A stretch of 47,210 nt of DNA from an uncultured Rubrobacteraceae bacterium (GTDB lineage Bacteria > Actinomycetota > Rubrobacteria > Rubrobacterales > Rubrobacteraceae), in NCBI GenBank assembly GCA_902806075.1, contig CADCVG010000018.1, positions 1 through 47,210 of the forward strand, in the 5' to 3' direction. Positions 1-9,218 of this stretch are shown piece by piece. The first letter of the stretch is position 1; every line of letters starts with the position of its first letter. Both the position numbers and the translations under genes were made by a program. The notes beneath the pieces are model-generated. The model made no database searches and had not been told where the DNA came from. It saw nothing but the letters and a program-made list of their open reading frames with translations.

Positions 1-2
1 TG

Positions 3-179
3 CTCGAAGGCGAGGTTAAGCGGAGTGACGCCGTGGTCGTAAACCAGATTCTGAACACCCGCGCCCGTCTTATCGAGCTAGAGCGCAAAGTCCGCGAACA
101 GGACGAAGTCCTTGCACGTATCGAAGCGTTGGAGCAAGCACAAGGACAACAGAGAGGAGATAAGCGGTGGGGAGCATAG
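3..179 (+). CDS. C-terminal part of a coiled-coil-like hypothetical protein (truncated by window start)
   Basis: Open frame from base 3: LEGEVKRSDAVVVNQILNTRARLIELERKVREQDEVLARIEALEQAQGQQRGDKRWGA*; overlaps the next ORF start at 167. Confidence 0.55.
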   Translation, partial: LEGEVKRSDAVVVNQILNTRARLIELERKVREQDEVLARIEALEQAQGQQRGDKRWGA

Positions 180-406
180 GCCGCCGACTGGAGGCGCTCG
201 AAGGGGGCGATGAGAGCTGCGTGGTGTGCGGATGGGGGCCGGGTATGAAGCTAGAGATAGTTTGGGACCATGACGACCAGGAGCCCGAGGAGCCGGAATA
301 CTGCCCGGCGTGCGGCCGTCCCGACACACTCACGGTCACATGGCCGGATGTGGACGATCGCCCCGGTCCGCTAGGGTATGGACGCCCAGGACTAGGCCCC
401 CGCTAG
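167..406 (+). CDS. Small zinc-ribbon-like protein (CxxC...CxxC)
   Basis: GTG start overlapping the upstream stop; motifs CVVCGW and YCPACGRP. Confidence 0.5.
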   Translation: MGSIGRRLEALEGGDESCVVCGWGPGMKLEIVWDHDDQEPEEPEYCPACGRPDTLTVTWPDVDDRPGPLGYGRPGLGPR

Positions 407-462
407 CCTTCCACATAATACTGCGCGGACGTCTCCCCCGGCCCGGTACCCCTATCCCTGTT

Positions 463-610
463 GGACCGGGTGCGAGCGGCTTCCCTTGCCAACTGGCGCA
501 TATGATGGATATGCTAAATGGATTACGGAGCCGGATACCTCTGCTAATTGTCTTTCCCATCCGGCCCCGCTTGAGGCCGGCCATGTTCTCTCTAACACCC
601 GGCCTCTTTT
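463..610 (+). ncRNA. Intergenic module copy 1: conserved GACCGGGTGCGAGCGGCTTCCCTTGC block ending in a terminator-like hairpin (candidate ncRNA or leader)
   Basis: Block at 463-488; GAGGCCGG (573-580)/CCGGCCTC (599-606) followed by TTTT. Same arrangement recurs at about 704-814. Confidence 0.35.
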
Positions 611-703
611 CTTGCTCTCAAGAGCCGTGAGGATTGCCGGAGACGGGCGCTGAGACGGTCGGTAGTTAGAGAGAGGCACCACTCCGGTATCCCCTCACCT
701 CCT

Positions 704-814
704 CGACCGGGTGCGAGCGGCTTCTCTTGCAGGTTTCGTAACATAACGCGCGGGTAAGCTGACAGTGTGCCCGCTGCACAGGGCCGGAGATCCCTCATCA
801 TCTCCGGCCCGTTT
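704..814 (+). ncRNA. Intergenic module copy 2: GACCGGGTGCGAGCGGCTTCTCTTGC block ending in a terminator hairpin
   Basis: 25/26 match to copy 1; perfect 11-bp hairpin GGGCCGGAGAT (781-791)/ATCTCCGGCCC (800-810) followed by GTTTTC. Confidence 0.4.
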
Positions 815-861
815 TCGTGCTCTCAGAGATGCATCTCAGGGTTCTGGTAGCCCTCGTCTAT

Positions 862-1095
862 CTAGCTGGTCGGCCTGGTGGCCCCTCTGATCAGTTTTCT
901 AACGGAGCGCACCTCCTCACTCTCGCGGTCGGCCAAGATGAGATTCTTCCCGCACGCGCATGTGAAGTCTGTACGCTCCGAAACCCAGTCCTCCTCTAGC
1001 CCGAGGAGGATCGTGTTCTCCTCGCACTTCTTGCACACGAGGACGATACGCCCCGAGCAAGCCACCGTGTGCTCTTCCTCCAGATCACGCCGCAT
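862..1095 (-). CDS. Small zinc-ribbon protein
   Basis: MRRDLEEEHTVACSGRIVLVCKKCEENTILLG...FTCACGKNLILADRESEEVRSVRKLIRGATRPTS; CxxC pair plus CxC; AGGGGG-type RBS before the internal ATG. Confidence 0.5.
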   Translation of the reverse strand: MRRDLEEEHTVACSGRIVLVCKKCEENTILLGLEEDWVSERTDFTCACGKNLILADRESEEVRSVRKLIRGATRPTS

Positions 1096-1378
1096 GTTGC
1101 TCCCCCTGTCTCTCCCTGACGGTAGTGAAGGTTTCCGCGAGAGTAGAATGGTCTTTGGGTGGGCCATCGCTCCTCCGGGGGCCCTCCATTTACCCGGAGG
1201 CAGCATTCCGGGCCCACCCCGGAGCTAATTTACACGTGGTCTCTACAGTCACAAGGTCTACCGTGGTCATTTTGTGGTCAACCTACCTAAACCTGAACCT
1301 GCGCGTAATGGTTCTTATTGAGGTCCGTGTCGCGGCTTTCGGAGCAGAGAGCCCCTGGTTAAGGGTAAGATAAACACC

Positions 1379-2019
1379 GTGGAAAAAGATCCTAAACAGC
1401 CGCATCCCGGAAACCACGCGGATGGCCGCTACAGAACACCCGCGGGTGTTCCAAGCAGTTCGGGATGGGTGACTACTAAAGTTGCCGCGGAAGCCCTTGG
1501 AGTAAACTCGCGTACTGTCCGCGGTTACATAGAGCGTGGAGAACTCGTTGCTAAATCCGAGGGAGAGGGCATACAAAAGGCCTATTTAGTCTCTATAGAT
1601 TCGCTCTACACTCTCAGACACAGTCGCGGCATTTCCCGGAAAACCCGTAAGAACACCCGCGAAGATTCCGCGAGGACTACTACGGGGGAATGCACGCGGC
1701 AGATCTCAGCGGAATGATCCGCGACCTAACCGCGGAGCTGATGAAGAAGTCCGCGGATGCTGCAGAGTTTCGCACCCGCCTGGAGCTAACTGCCCAGGCC
1801 GAAAGCACATTGCGCGAGGCCCTAGAGCGTGAACGCCAAAGAGCGGACTGGCTGAAGACAGAGTTACAGGAGGCTAGGAAATCGCTGCTAGCCCCACGAG
1901 ACGCCTCGGAGGCGACCACCGCGGAGACGGAGAGTAGAGAGACCCCGGACCAGCGCGAAGGCTCTCAGGAGGGCGGAGAGCGCCGGTCCTGGTGGCGTCG
2001 ATTCTTCGGCTTCGAGTAG
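1379..2019 (+). pseudogene. HTH (MerR/excisionase-like) DNA-binding protein with coiled-coil C-terminus, split by a frameshift
   Basis: 1379-1717 encodes GWVTTKVAAEALGVNSRTVRGYIERGELVAKSEGEG...; 1690-2019, in another frame, encodes the coiled coil LRTRLELTAQAESTLREALERERQR..RRSWWRRFFGFE. Confidence 0.55.
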
Positions 2020-2109
2020 GCGTAGGCTCTTCCCGACCCTTGCCACATGCTCGATCCGTCCGGCGTATCAACAGAAAAAGACACCTCGTTGTTGTGTAAA
2101 ATGTAGCTA

Positions 2110-2178
2110 GACGGACCGATGGTCTCAACCAGACTGCTTCTCACCTTGCACACCAAACGAGGGGAGCATCGGTCCGTC
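2110..2178. repeat. Perfect 12-bp inverted repeat with about 45-nt spacer
   Basis: GACGGACCGATG (2110-2121) / CATCGGTCCGTC (2167-2178). Confidence 0.7.
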
Positions 2179-2231
2179 CTCTTGTTCGCACTACCTTCCA
2201 GCCACAAACAATACATACGTTTTTTCGGTTG

Positions 2232-2259
2232 ACATTGGGTTGTCGGATGTTAGGGTAGG
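2232..2259 (+). promoter_or_regulatory. Sigma70-like promoter for the secreted Q/N-rich gene
   Basis: TTGACA, 16-nt spacer, TAGGGT; followed by AGGAGG RBS (2283-2288) and ATG at 2296. Coordinates approximate. Confidence 0.45.
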
Positions 2260-2295
2260 CTACGGTGTAAGCTACCCCTTTTAGGAGGTAGAAAC

Positions 2296-2658
2296 ATGAG
2301 AAGCATGAAGAATCGCCTGGCTGTGGGCGTAACCACCGTGGCTCTGGCACTCAGTGTCACTGCGGTTCCGGCCTTCGCGCAGGAACAGACCGCCACGGGC
2401 GGCGACGCTGTTATTGAGGGTCCCTCTGTTGAAGGCGACAACAACGTCGTGGCGTAGTCCCAGAACCTGTTCAACGTGAGCGGTAACGTTGTGCAGCAGA
2501 ATCAGACGGCGAGCAATACCGCCATCGCTACCGTTGTGGACTCTGAAGGAAGCAGCGCTGAGCCGAACGCCATCGCTGTGCAGTCCGCTGAGCAGAGCGG
2601 TATAGAGATCGGTGACGTGGAGCAGAACTCTAGCATTGCTCTGGCCAACGCCAGGTAA
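2296..2658 (+). pseudogene. Secreted Q/N-rich repeat protein interrupted by an in-frame TAG (2455-2457)
   Basis: Signal peptide MRSMKNRLAVGVTTVALALSVTAVPAFAQEQ; sequence continues in the same frame past TAG: SQNLFNVSGNVVQQNQTASNTAIATVV...NAIAVQSAEQSGIEIGDVEQNSSIALANAR*. Confidence 0.65.
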
Positions 2659-2676
2659 TAGGACGTTGCACTAGAA

Positions 2677-2712
2677 GAAGAGGGCCGGGGGCTACTAAAC
2701 CCGGCCCTCTTC
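2677..2712 (+). terminator. Rho-independent-like terminator hairpin
   Basis: Perfect 13-bp stem GAAGAGGGCCGGG (2677-2689)/CCCGGCCCTCTTC (2700-2712). Confidence 0.7.
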
Positions 2713-2813
2713 ATGCCCTCGAGAACCCTAGAGGTGGCCTCAGAGTAGCCCAACTAGTACCTCACCACCGCCGCCGGAGGCGGAGGCGCCATCCTCGCAC
2801 CGCTTCAGTTGAT

Positions 2814-2843
2814 GGCGTCGGTTCTTCGGTATCGAGTAAGAGA
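2814..2843 (+). pseudogene. Remnant of a second HTH-gene C-terminus
   Basis: TGGCGTCGGTTCTTCGGTATCGAGTAA reads WRRFFGIE*, matching the end WRRFFGFE* of the gene ending at 2019. Confidence 0.45.
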
Positions 2844-3077
2844 CTGAAACTTCTTTGACACCCGTGGGTGTCATATCTAATATAACAACAGGCTAAGCGT
2901 AATACTCGCCGGACTTCCCCTTTCCCCCAACCCTATAGGTCTATGTGACCGGGGTGGAGCTACCTCTATTCACCCAGCTGCCTAGAAGACCTCTTTCTCG
3001 GAAACCGGGGAGAGATAGCCCCGGTCGCATGAGGTCTATAGGACTGGGTCCCTCGCAAGGTGTCCCGACGTTGCGCG

Positions 3078-3737
3078 CTATGTGACTAGTTGCTCCTCAA
3101 GCAGTATGAGATCCCTCGCACGAGTGTAGCGTCTCACCTCCGCATCATCACTCAAGGCATCTGGCGAGAGCATGAGGATGTCTGTGCCGGCGCACATACT
3201 CTTCAGAGCAGCCCAGTTCTTCCGGGCCAGCTCACCGTAGGGGGGACGCATTCTACGCGGGTCCGGCGCGAACACGGCGAGAATCTTGGCCGCACCGCAC
3301 TTGAATCCCCTCTCGTGCAATTCTAGCTTCCCCCATCCCGCCACTACGCCTCCGACCATGTGAACCGTGCTCTCGCTGTTGGACGCATCCCCGCGGCCGT
3401 GGGCGTAGAAGCCACATGAGCAGCCCGCCTTGGGCACCTCGCCGTGTGCCTCGGAGAAGGAGGCGTTCGAATGAAACTTGAGGGGCAGGCACTCGGCGTA
3501 ATTAGGACCCTTCAAGTCCCAGCGGTAGCGGGGTTGATAGAAGTCATGCTTATGCAAGCCTTCCAAGAAGGGAGACGTGTTCTCTCCGGATTTCAGGCTG
3601 AAATACCACTGTCTGTAACCCAGCGTGGCATTCGCGTAGAACTCCGAGTCGCTCACGCTGGTACCCTTTCTTTGCGCTTTGTTGGTTTGTCCTTCGGGGC
3701 GGGCTTTCTGCGCACCGGCTCGCGAGACGGCTCCCAA
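3078..3737 (-). CDS. Hypothetical protein, cysteine-containing, resembling a phage-associated family
   Basis: Single long ORF with AGCSCGFYAHG...VVAGWGKLELHERGFKCGAAKILAVFAPDP. Confidence 0.5.
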   Translation of the reverse strand: MGAVSRAGAQKARPEGQTNKAQRKGTSVSDSEFYANATLGYRQWYFSLKSGENTSPFLEGLHKHDFYQPRYRWDLKGPNYAECLPLKFHSNASFSEAHGEVPKAGCSCGFYAHGRGDASNSESTVHMVGGVVAGWGKLELHERGFKCGAAKILAVFAPDPRRMRPPYGELARKNWAALKSMCAGTDILMLSPDALSDDAEVRRYTRARDLILLEEQLVT

Positions 3738-3813
3738 AGAGGCTCCTGCACCGTTCTCTTTCTTCTAGGACCTATCTCAGCCATAATCTTAGGTCCTCCT
3801 TTGATACTTCCTA

Positions 3814-4173
3814 TTACCTCGGGTACATCTGCGAGGTAAACGTCTGCATCAGGATCTTCCCATCGCGAACCATAAAGGTCTCGGTGGCAAACGGGGTATC
3901 CAGATGCTCCGATCTACCCGACCAGACGATGTAGGCCATCGTCCTCTCGACGATGCGCTGTGATACCTCGAAGGTCGAACCGGGGGGGAAGCTAGCCAGG
4001 TACTCCTCGAAGAACGTTTCGATCTCCCCACTCCCTCGAAGAATGCCGTCCAGCGTGATGAGCACCGCGTCCTCACAGTAGTCGGACATATGGGCATCCA
4101 GGTCGCCTTTAGCGAAGGCTTCCACGTGATGGAACAACGTCTCCTCAATCCGTGTGCTCGTTGTTAACACCAC
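3814..4173 (-). CDS. SnoaL-like / NTF2-like family protein
   Basis: Complete ORF; EAFAKGDLDAHMSDYCEDAVLITLDGILRGSGEIETFFEEYL...FMVRDGKILMQTF. Confidence 0.75.
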   Translation of the reverse strand: MVLTTSTRIEETLFHHVEAFAKGDLDAHMSDYCEDAVLITLDGILRGSGEIETFFEEYLASFPPGSTFEVSQRIVERTMAYIVWSGRSEHLDTPFATETFMVRDGKILMQTFTSQMYPR

Positions 4174-4347
4174 AAGCTTCTCCTTTAGCTCACCTGCTCG
4201 TCATACAGTACGCTTCTCGGGGCGAGGGCATGAGCGACTCCCGCACCCGTCTGTTTGTAACACTAAGAACGTACCTGGTATTTGGGGAGAAGGCAATAGT
4301 AGGAGGGGGCGAGAATACCTCTATTCACTGAACTGCCGGTAAGAGAC

Positions 4348-4495
4348 CAGGCTGTAGAAAAACTCCCCGTTACTGCTTCCGGTCCTCGATTCGGGTTCAA
4401 AACGCCTGTTTGAGGCCTCTAAAGCCCGATCTGGAGCCTTTAGAGCCGGTTTATGCGGCCATGAATGTGCCTGGATCGAGTTTTTCAACAGCCTG
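4348..4495. mobile_element. 148-bp MITE-like element with IS1182-like terminal inverted repeats
   Basis: CAGGCTGTAGAAAAACTC (4348-4365) and GAGTTTTTCAACAGCCTG (4478-4495) are inverted repeats with one mismatch; internal hairpin CTCTAAAG/CTTTAGAG; no ORF. Confidence 0.65.
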
Positions 4496-4554
4496 ACTTC
4501 TTATCGGAAATCTTTCGGTAAGCTCCCGATTCGCCCCCGCCACCCGGGAGGGCT

Positions 4555-5466
4555 CTATCCGGCTTCCTGCGCGACCATCACGCCGGCCTCGCGCAGCACG
4601 GCTTCGACCTCCCCACGCATCTGCTCCGGGAGGGTGAGGGCGGGACCGCGGACGGTCGGGGAAACGGGGACGCCGAGCACGTTCATCGCGAGCTTGACGG
4701 CGCCTAAAGGGGTGTCGCCCAGCGAGGCGAGGGCCATGAGCGAGAGGACGCGCCGGTGCAGCTCCGCCGCCTCTCCGAGGTCGCTATTCTGCACGGAGCG
4801 CACCAGGCCGACGAAGAGGTCGGGGGCGACGTTGGCGAGACCGCAGATAGAGCCGTCGCCGCCAGCGAGCATGGAAGGCAGGATCAAATCTTCGAACCCC
4901 GCCAGAACCGAGAAGTCGGGTCTTACAGGCCTGACCTCGCGCAGCACGTTCACGGTGTGAGAGTACTCGGTTACCGTGTCCTTGAGCCCGGTGACGTTCG
5001 GGCACTCGCGGGCTACCCTGGCGACGAGCGAGGGCGAGAGGTCCACGCCGGTCAGGAGGGGGAGGTTGTAGATCGGGGCAGGGATCGAGACCGCTTCGGC
5101 CACGGCCGCGAAGTGCCTGAAGAGGGCCTCCTCCCCGACCTTCCAGTAGAACGGCGCCACCACGAGGACGCCGTCCGCCCCCGCCTCTTCGGCGTGACGA
5201 GCGAGCTCGACGCTCTCCCTGGTACCGGGAGAGCCCACCCCGACTATGAGTGGTACGCGACCGGCGGCGATCCTCGCCGTCTCCCCAGCGAAGCTCTTGC
5301 GTTCGTCCAGGGTGAGGTGCGAGAACTCCCCGGTGCTGCCCAGGACCGAGATACCGTCCACGCCGGCCACTATGAAGCGTTCGATCACGGCCTCTGTCGC
5401 CGCGAGGTCTACCTCCCCACGCTCGTCGAACGGAGTCACCATCGCCGGTGTCAGTCCCGTGAACAT
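4555..5466 (-). CDS. Dihydrodipicolinate synthase family protein
   Basis: MFTGLTPAMVTPFDERGEVDLAATEAVIERFI..GVDGISVLGSTGEFSHLTLDERK; LPLLTGVDLS; GLKDT. Confidence 0.9.
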   Translation of the reverse strand: MFTGLTPAMVTPFDERGEVDLAATEAVIERFIVAGVDGISVLGSTGEFSHLTLDERKSFAGETARIAAGRVPLIVGVGSPGTRESVELARHAEEAGADGVLVVAPFYWKVGEEALFRHFAAVAEAVSIPAPIYNLPLLTGVDLSPSLVARVARECPNVTGLKDTVTEYSHTVNVLREVRPVRPDFSVLAGFEDLILPSMLAGGDGSICGLANVAPDLFVGLVRSVQNSDLGEAAELHRRVLSLMALASLGDTPLGAVKLAMNVLGVPVSPTVRGPALTLPEQMRGEVEAVLREAGVMVAQEAG

Positions 5467-5610
5467 AAGGTTCGCGCCTCCTATCTTCTTCGTCCCGACC
5501 TGCGTACATCCTACACCGCCGCCGGCCGGTGAGCAGGACGGTCGTATCAGTGCCGGATATGCTGTCGGAAGCTAACCGCGTTTCCGGTCTCTCCCGGAGA
5601 CGCAGGCATA

Positions 5611-6735
5611 TCAGCCGATCTCCGATGCCCGGCCAGCGGCCTCCTCCAGCGCCTGTAGGGCCGAGGCCTGGTCCATGCCGGTGCTTCTAAGCAGGTCCAC
5701 AGCCGCCGAGCGGATCTGGCCGACGAGGACGCTCGTGGCCAGGTCGTGCCTCTCCTCGAGTATCCCGGTGGCGCGGCGGGCGGCCTCTAGCGCGTGCCGG
5801 CGGGCGTTGTCGGGAGGGCCGGGACGTTCGAGGAACGCCGCGAGCGCCTTCACCGCCTGCGAGAGGTCGAGAACGGCCTCCGGTAGCGACGAGGGTACGG
5901 AGTCCCCGCGTCTGACCGCGTTGGCGGCGCCACGGGCCAGCACGCGCGTGTTGATGACGGCGAGCTCCACCCTGAGGCCCGCGTTCGAGTAGAGCTCGAG
6001 GTGCCTCAAGGACCTGCGGCGAGTAGGGGAGAGACGGGCGGTCTCGTAGCCGGCGGTAAGGGCCTCGTTGAACGCCTTTACCATCCCGTCGATCTGCCGG
6101 GCCCTCCTGAGCGTGCGTTCGGCTCTCTCTAGGCCGCCCCCTCCAAGCGAGGCGGATACCTCTTCCAGCACGGAGGCCAGCTCGTCGAAGATCGGGCGGG
6201 CGCTACGCTCGACCCGGCGTTCGGGGTTTACCGGGAAGAGGTGGTTGATCGCCAGGGCCACCACACCCCCTATGAGCGCGCTCACGAAGCGGTCGGGTGA
6301 GAAGCCCGAGGTCGGTGGCTGCAACACGATCACCAGTATCGCCGAGATCGCCGCCTGGTTGACGAACAGGCTTCTCTCCGAAAAGAACACAGCCGCCGCC
6401 ATCGCAAGCGCCACCACGAGCCCGATCTGTACCGTGCCGATGCCTATAAAGAGAACCAACAGGTCCGCTACCAGCAGCCCGATGGCGACCCCCAGGACCA
6501 CCTCGACCGTACGTCTACCGCGCTCCCCGAGCGTCAGGCCCAGAGAGATCACCGCCGCTATCGGGGCGAAGAACGGCTGCTCTTGCCCGAGCACGACGGC
6601 CGCCAGGAAGTACGCGAGGCTCGCGCCGACCGACGTCTGGACCAACGGCCAGCCGTTGGTCCGCAGGCGCCCGGTCCCCACGACGAAGCGGCGCCGAACC
6701 CTGGAGAAGAGGCTTGTCTCTCTAGCGGTACTCAT
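5611..6735 (-). CDS. FUSC family / aromatic acid exporter-like membrane protein
   Basis: Multiple TM segments; GASLAYFLAAVVLGQEQPFFAPIAAVISLGLTLGERGRRTVEVVLGVAIG. Confidence 0.85.
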   Translation of the reverse strand: MSTARETSLFSRVRRRFVVGTGRLRTNGWPLVQTSVGASLAYFLAAVVLGQEQPFFAPIAAVISLGLTLGERGRRTVEVVLGVAIGLLVADLLVLFIGIGTVQIGLVVALAMAAAVFFSERSLFVNQAAISAILVIVLQPPTSGFSPDRFVSALIGGVVALAINHLFPVNPERRVERSARPIFDELASVLEEVSASLGGGGLERAERTLRRARQIDGMVKAFNEALTAGYETARLSPTRRRSLRHLELYSNAGLRVELAVINTRVLARGAANAVRRGDSVPSSLPEAVLDLSQAVKALAAFLERPGPPDNARRHALEAARRATGILEERHDLATSVLVGQIRSAAVDLLRSTGMDQASALQALEEAAGRASEIG

Positions 6736-6892
6736 GCTCGTTGAATTTGGTTCCGTTCCAGTTGCTACCCGGAACACTACCGTTCACTCGCCTTACGCGC
6801 CAGCGCGGACCGGGACCGGACGGAGTGTGTCCGCGGCGGCGCGCTACCGCAAGATGTTGCACGAGAGCTAGAAGCTCTTCTAAGGGCCATAA

Positions 6893-8335
6893 GTGTCGGG
6901 TAGACTTGTGAGGTTGACGCGTGGAGGGTGGCGTTTGGGCCTCAAAAATCCGAGAGACGAGCTTGAGACCGGGCGCGGGCTCGATGTCCGGGACGTGCTC
7001 GGCGGCTTCTCGGACTATACTCGGCGTGGCTCGCCGAAGCGTCGGGGAGGATGGCGGAGGGCCCTAGCCTTCGTGCTCGCCGTCGTCTGCGCGTTTGTGG
7101 CCTTGCTTCTCGTGGCGGATTACTCGATGAGCTATGGCAGGATCCACCGGGGCGTAGAGGTCGGTAGCGTGGATGTTGGCGGCAAGACGCCCGAGGAGGC
7201 CCGCCGGGTGGTCGAGGAGCGGGCCGCGGGCGTGCCCGAGAAGGTCCGGTTCTTCAGGGGCTCCGGGGAGTTCACCTACGACACCGCGGACGAGATGGGC
7301 GTGGACTTCGATATAGAGACGAGCGTAGACCGGGCCTACGCCGTCGGGCGCGAGGGCAGTGCCTTCGAGCGGCTCGGAGACCGGGTCGGGGCGGTCCGGG
7401 ACGGTACGCGCATCCAGCCGGTGCTTGGGTTGGATCGGGAGCAACTGCGGGGCGTACTCTCGGACATGATCTCCACGTTCACGGTAAAGTCCGTGGAGGC
7501 GGGCTACGAGGTCGAGAACGGCAGGGTCTTCGTCACCGAGAGCCGGAGTGGCAAGAGGGTTGACGAGGAGACCCTCCTGAACGACGTCGAGGCCGGCCTC
7601 TTCGAGGGGAAGGCCGGGTACGAGGTGCCGGTCGAGATCTATGAACCCCTCCTCACCACCGGGGAGGCGCAGAGGCTAAAGCCGACGAAGCTCCTTGGCA
7701 GCTACCGGACCAACTACACCCTGAGCACCGACACGAGCCCCGAACGGGTGGAGAACCTGGAGATCGCCTCGGACGCGGTGGAGGGCACCCTCCTGCCCCC
7801 GGGTGAGGTCTTCTCGTTCAACGAGTTGGCCGCCCCCTTGAGCTACAACTCGACGAAGGTCATCATTGAGGGCAGGGAGGAGTTCGCCAGTGGCGGTGGG
7901 CTGTGCCAGGTCTCCTCCACGCTGTACGTCGCCGCCAACTACGCGGGGCTGGAGATCGTGGAGCGCAACCCGCACAACGCGATGTTGCCCTACATCCGGC
8001 CCGGCTTCGACGCGACGGTCTGGTTCGGCCTGCTGGACATGCAGTTCCGGAACACGACAGACGGCTACGTACTACTCAAGGAGCGTGTAGACAAGGACGG
8101 CTACATCTACGCCGAGGTTTGGGGCAAGCCCACCGGCAAGAAGGTGACGATAAGCTCCGAGCCCACCTACACGGGCTCCGACTCGGCCACCTGGGTCACC
8201 TACCAGCAGGTAGAGGAGGACGGGGAGACAACCTTCGACGGACCCGTCCACACCGATACCTACTACGCCCTCCAGACCCAGGATGGATACCTCGTCTCGC
8301 CGGCGTCCCTGCAACCCGCGCCCGCCAACCCCTAG
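6893..8335 (+). CDS. VanW family protein with N-terminal TM and peptidoglycan-binding-like domain
   Basis: [37 protein letters not shown]...[43 protein letters not shown]. Confidence 0.9.
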   Translation: MSGRLVRLTRGGWRLGLKNPRDELETGRGLDVRDVLGGFSDYTRRGSPKRRGGWRRALAFVLAVVCAFVALLLVADYSMSYGRIHRGVEVGSVDVGGKTPEEARRVVEERAAGVPEKVRFFRGSGEFTYDTADEMGVDFDIETSVDRAYAVGREGSAFERLGDRVGAVRDGTRIQPVLGLDREQLRGVLSDMISTFTVKSVEAGYEVENGRVFVTESRSGKRVDEETLLNDVEAGLFEGKAGYEVPVEIYEPLLTTGEAQRLKPTKLLGSYRTNYTLSTDTSPERVENLEIASDAVEGTLLPPGEVFSFNELAAPLSYNSTKVIIEGREEFASGGGLCQVSSTLYVAANYAGLEIVERNPHNAMLPYIRPGFDATVWFGLLDMQFRNTTDGYVLLKERVDKDGYIYAEVWGKPTGKKVTISSEPTYTGSDSATWVTYQQVEEDGETTFDGPVHTDTYYALQTQDGYLVSPASLQPAPANP

Positions 8336-8441
8336 ACGAAAGGCCCGACTGGCGCGGCGGTTCGTGGACCGGGGGTGGTCCGTCGCGCCCGGAGGGACCA
8401 TAATCCCCGAACAAGGCGACTTCCAGGACGAGGAGGCAAGG

Positions 8442-9218
8442 GTGGCGGTACGGGTAGGGGCGCAGATTCAGCCGCAGCACGCGGAGTACGGGCAGATGCG
8501 CGACGCGTGGCTGCGGGTGGAGGAGATGGGGGCGGATACGCTCTTCACCTGGGACCACTTTTATCCTCTGTACGGGGAGCCGGAGGGGAAGCACTTCGAG
8601 TGCTGGACGATGCTTGCGGCGATGGCCGAGGTCACCGAGAGGGTAGAGTTCGGGGCGCTGGTCACGTGCAACTCGTACCGCAACGCGAACCTCGTCGCGG
8701 ACATGGCCCGGACTGTGGACCATATCTCGGACGGACGGTTGATCCTCGGCATGGGGAGCGGATGGTTCAGGAAGGACTACGACGAGTACGGATATCCTTT
8801 CGGGACGGCGGGGGAGAGGCTTAGGGCGCTTGACCGGGCGATGCCGGTGATCGAGGAACGGTTCCAGAGGCTCAACCCGCCCCCGACGCGCGAGGTCCCG
8901 ATCCTCATCGGGGGCGGCGGCGAGAAGGTCACTCTACGCATAGTGGCGGAGCACGCCCACATCTGGAACGGCTTCGGCGACCCTCAGAGAGCGGGTCGTA
9001 AGAGCGGTATCCTCGACGGCTGGTGCGAGAAGGTCGGGCGCGACCCGAAGGAGATAGAGCGCTCTATCCTTATCCGGCCGAACCAGATGGGGGACCTGGA
9101 TGCCTACGTCGAGAACGGCATAACCCACCTGATGCTCGGCTTCTCCGGCCCCGACTACGACCTCTCGCCCCTACAAGAACTCATCTCCTGGCGCGACTCG
9201 CGCGACGGAGGCTGCTAG
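8442..9218 (+). CDS. LLM class F420-dependent oxidoreductase
   Basis: [16 protein letters not shown]...[10 protein letters not shown]-type core, [32 protein letters not shown] start with GAGGAGG RBS. Confidence 0.85.
   Translation: MAVRVGAQIQPQHAEYGQMRDAWLRVEEMGADTLFTWDHFYPLYGEPEGKHFECWTMLAAMAEVTERVEFGALVTCNSYRNANLVADMARTVDHISDGRLILGMGSGWFRKDYDEYGYPFGTAGERLRALDRAMPVIEERFQRLNPPPTREVPILIGGGGEKVTLRIVAEHAHIWNGFGDPQRAGRKSGILDGWCEKVGRDPKEIERSILIRPNQMGDLDAYVENGITHLMLGFSGPDYDLSPLQELISWRDSRDGGC

Noticed and set aside
1263-1303. GTGGTCA tandem heptamers and ACCT repeats upstream of the HTH gene
   Set aside because: Could be operator sites, but too short and unsupported to call.
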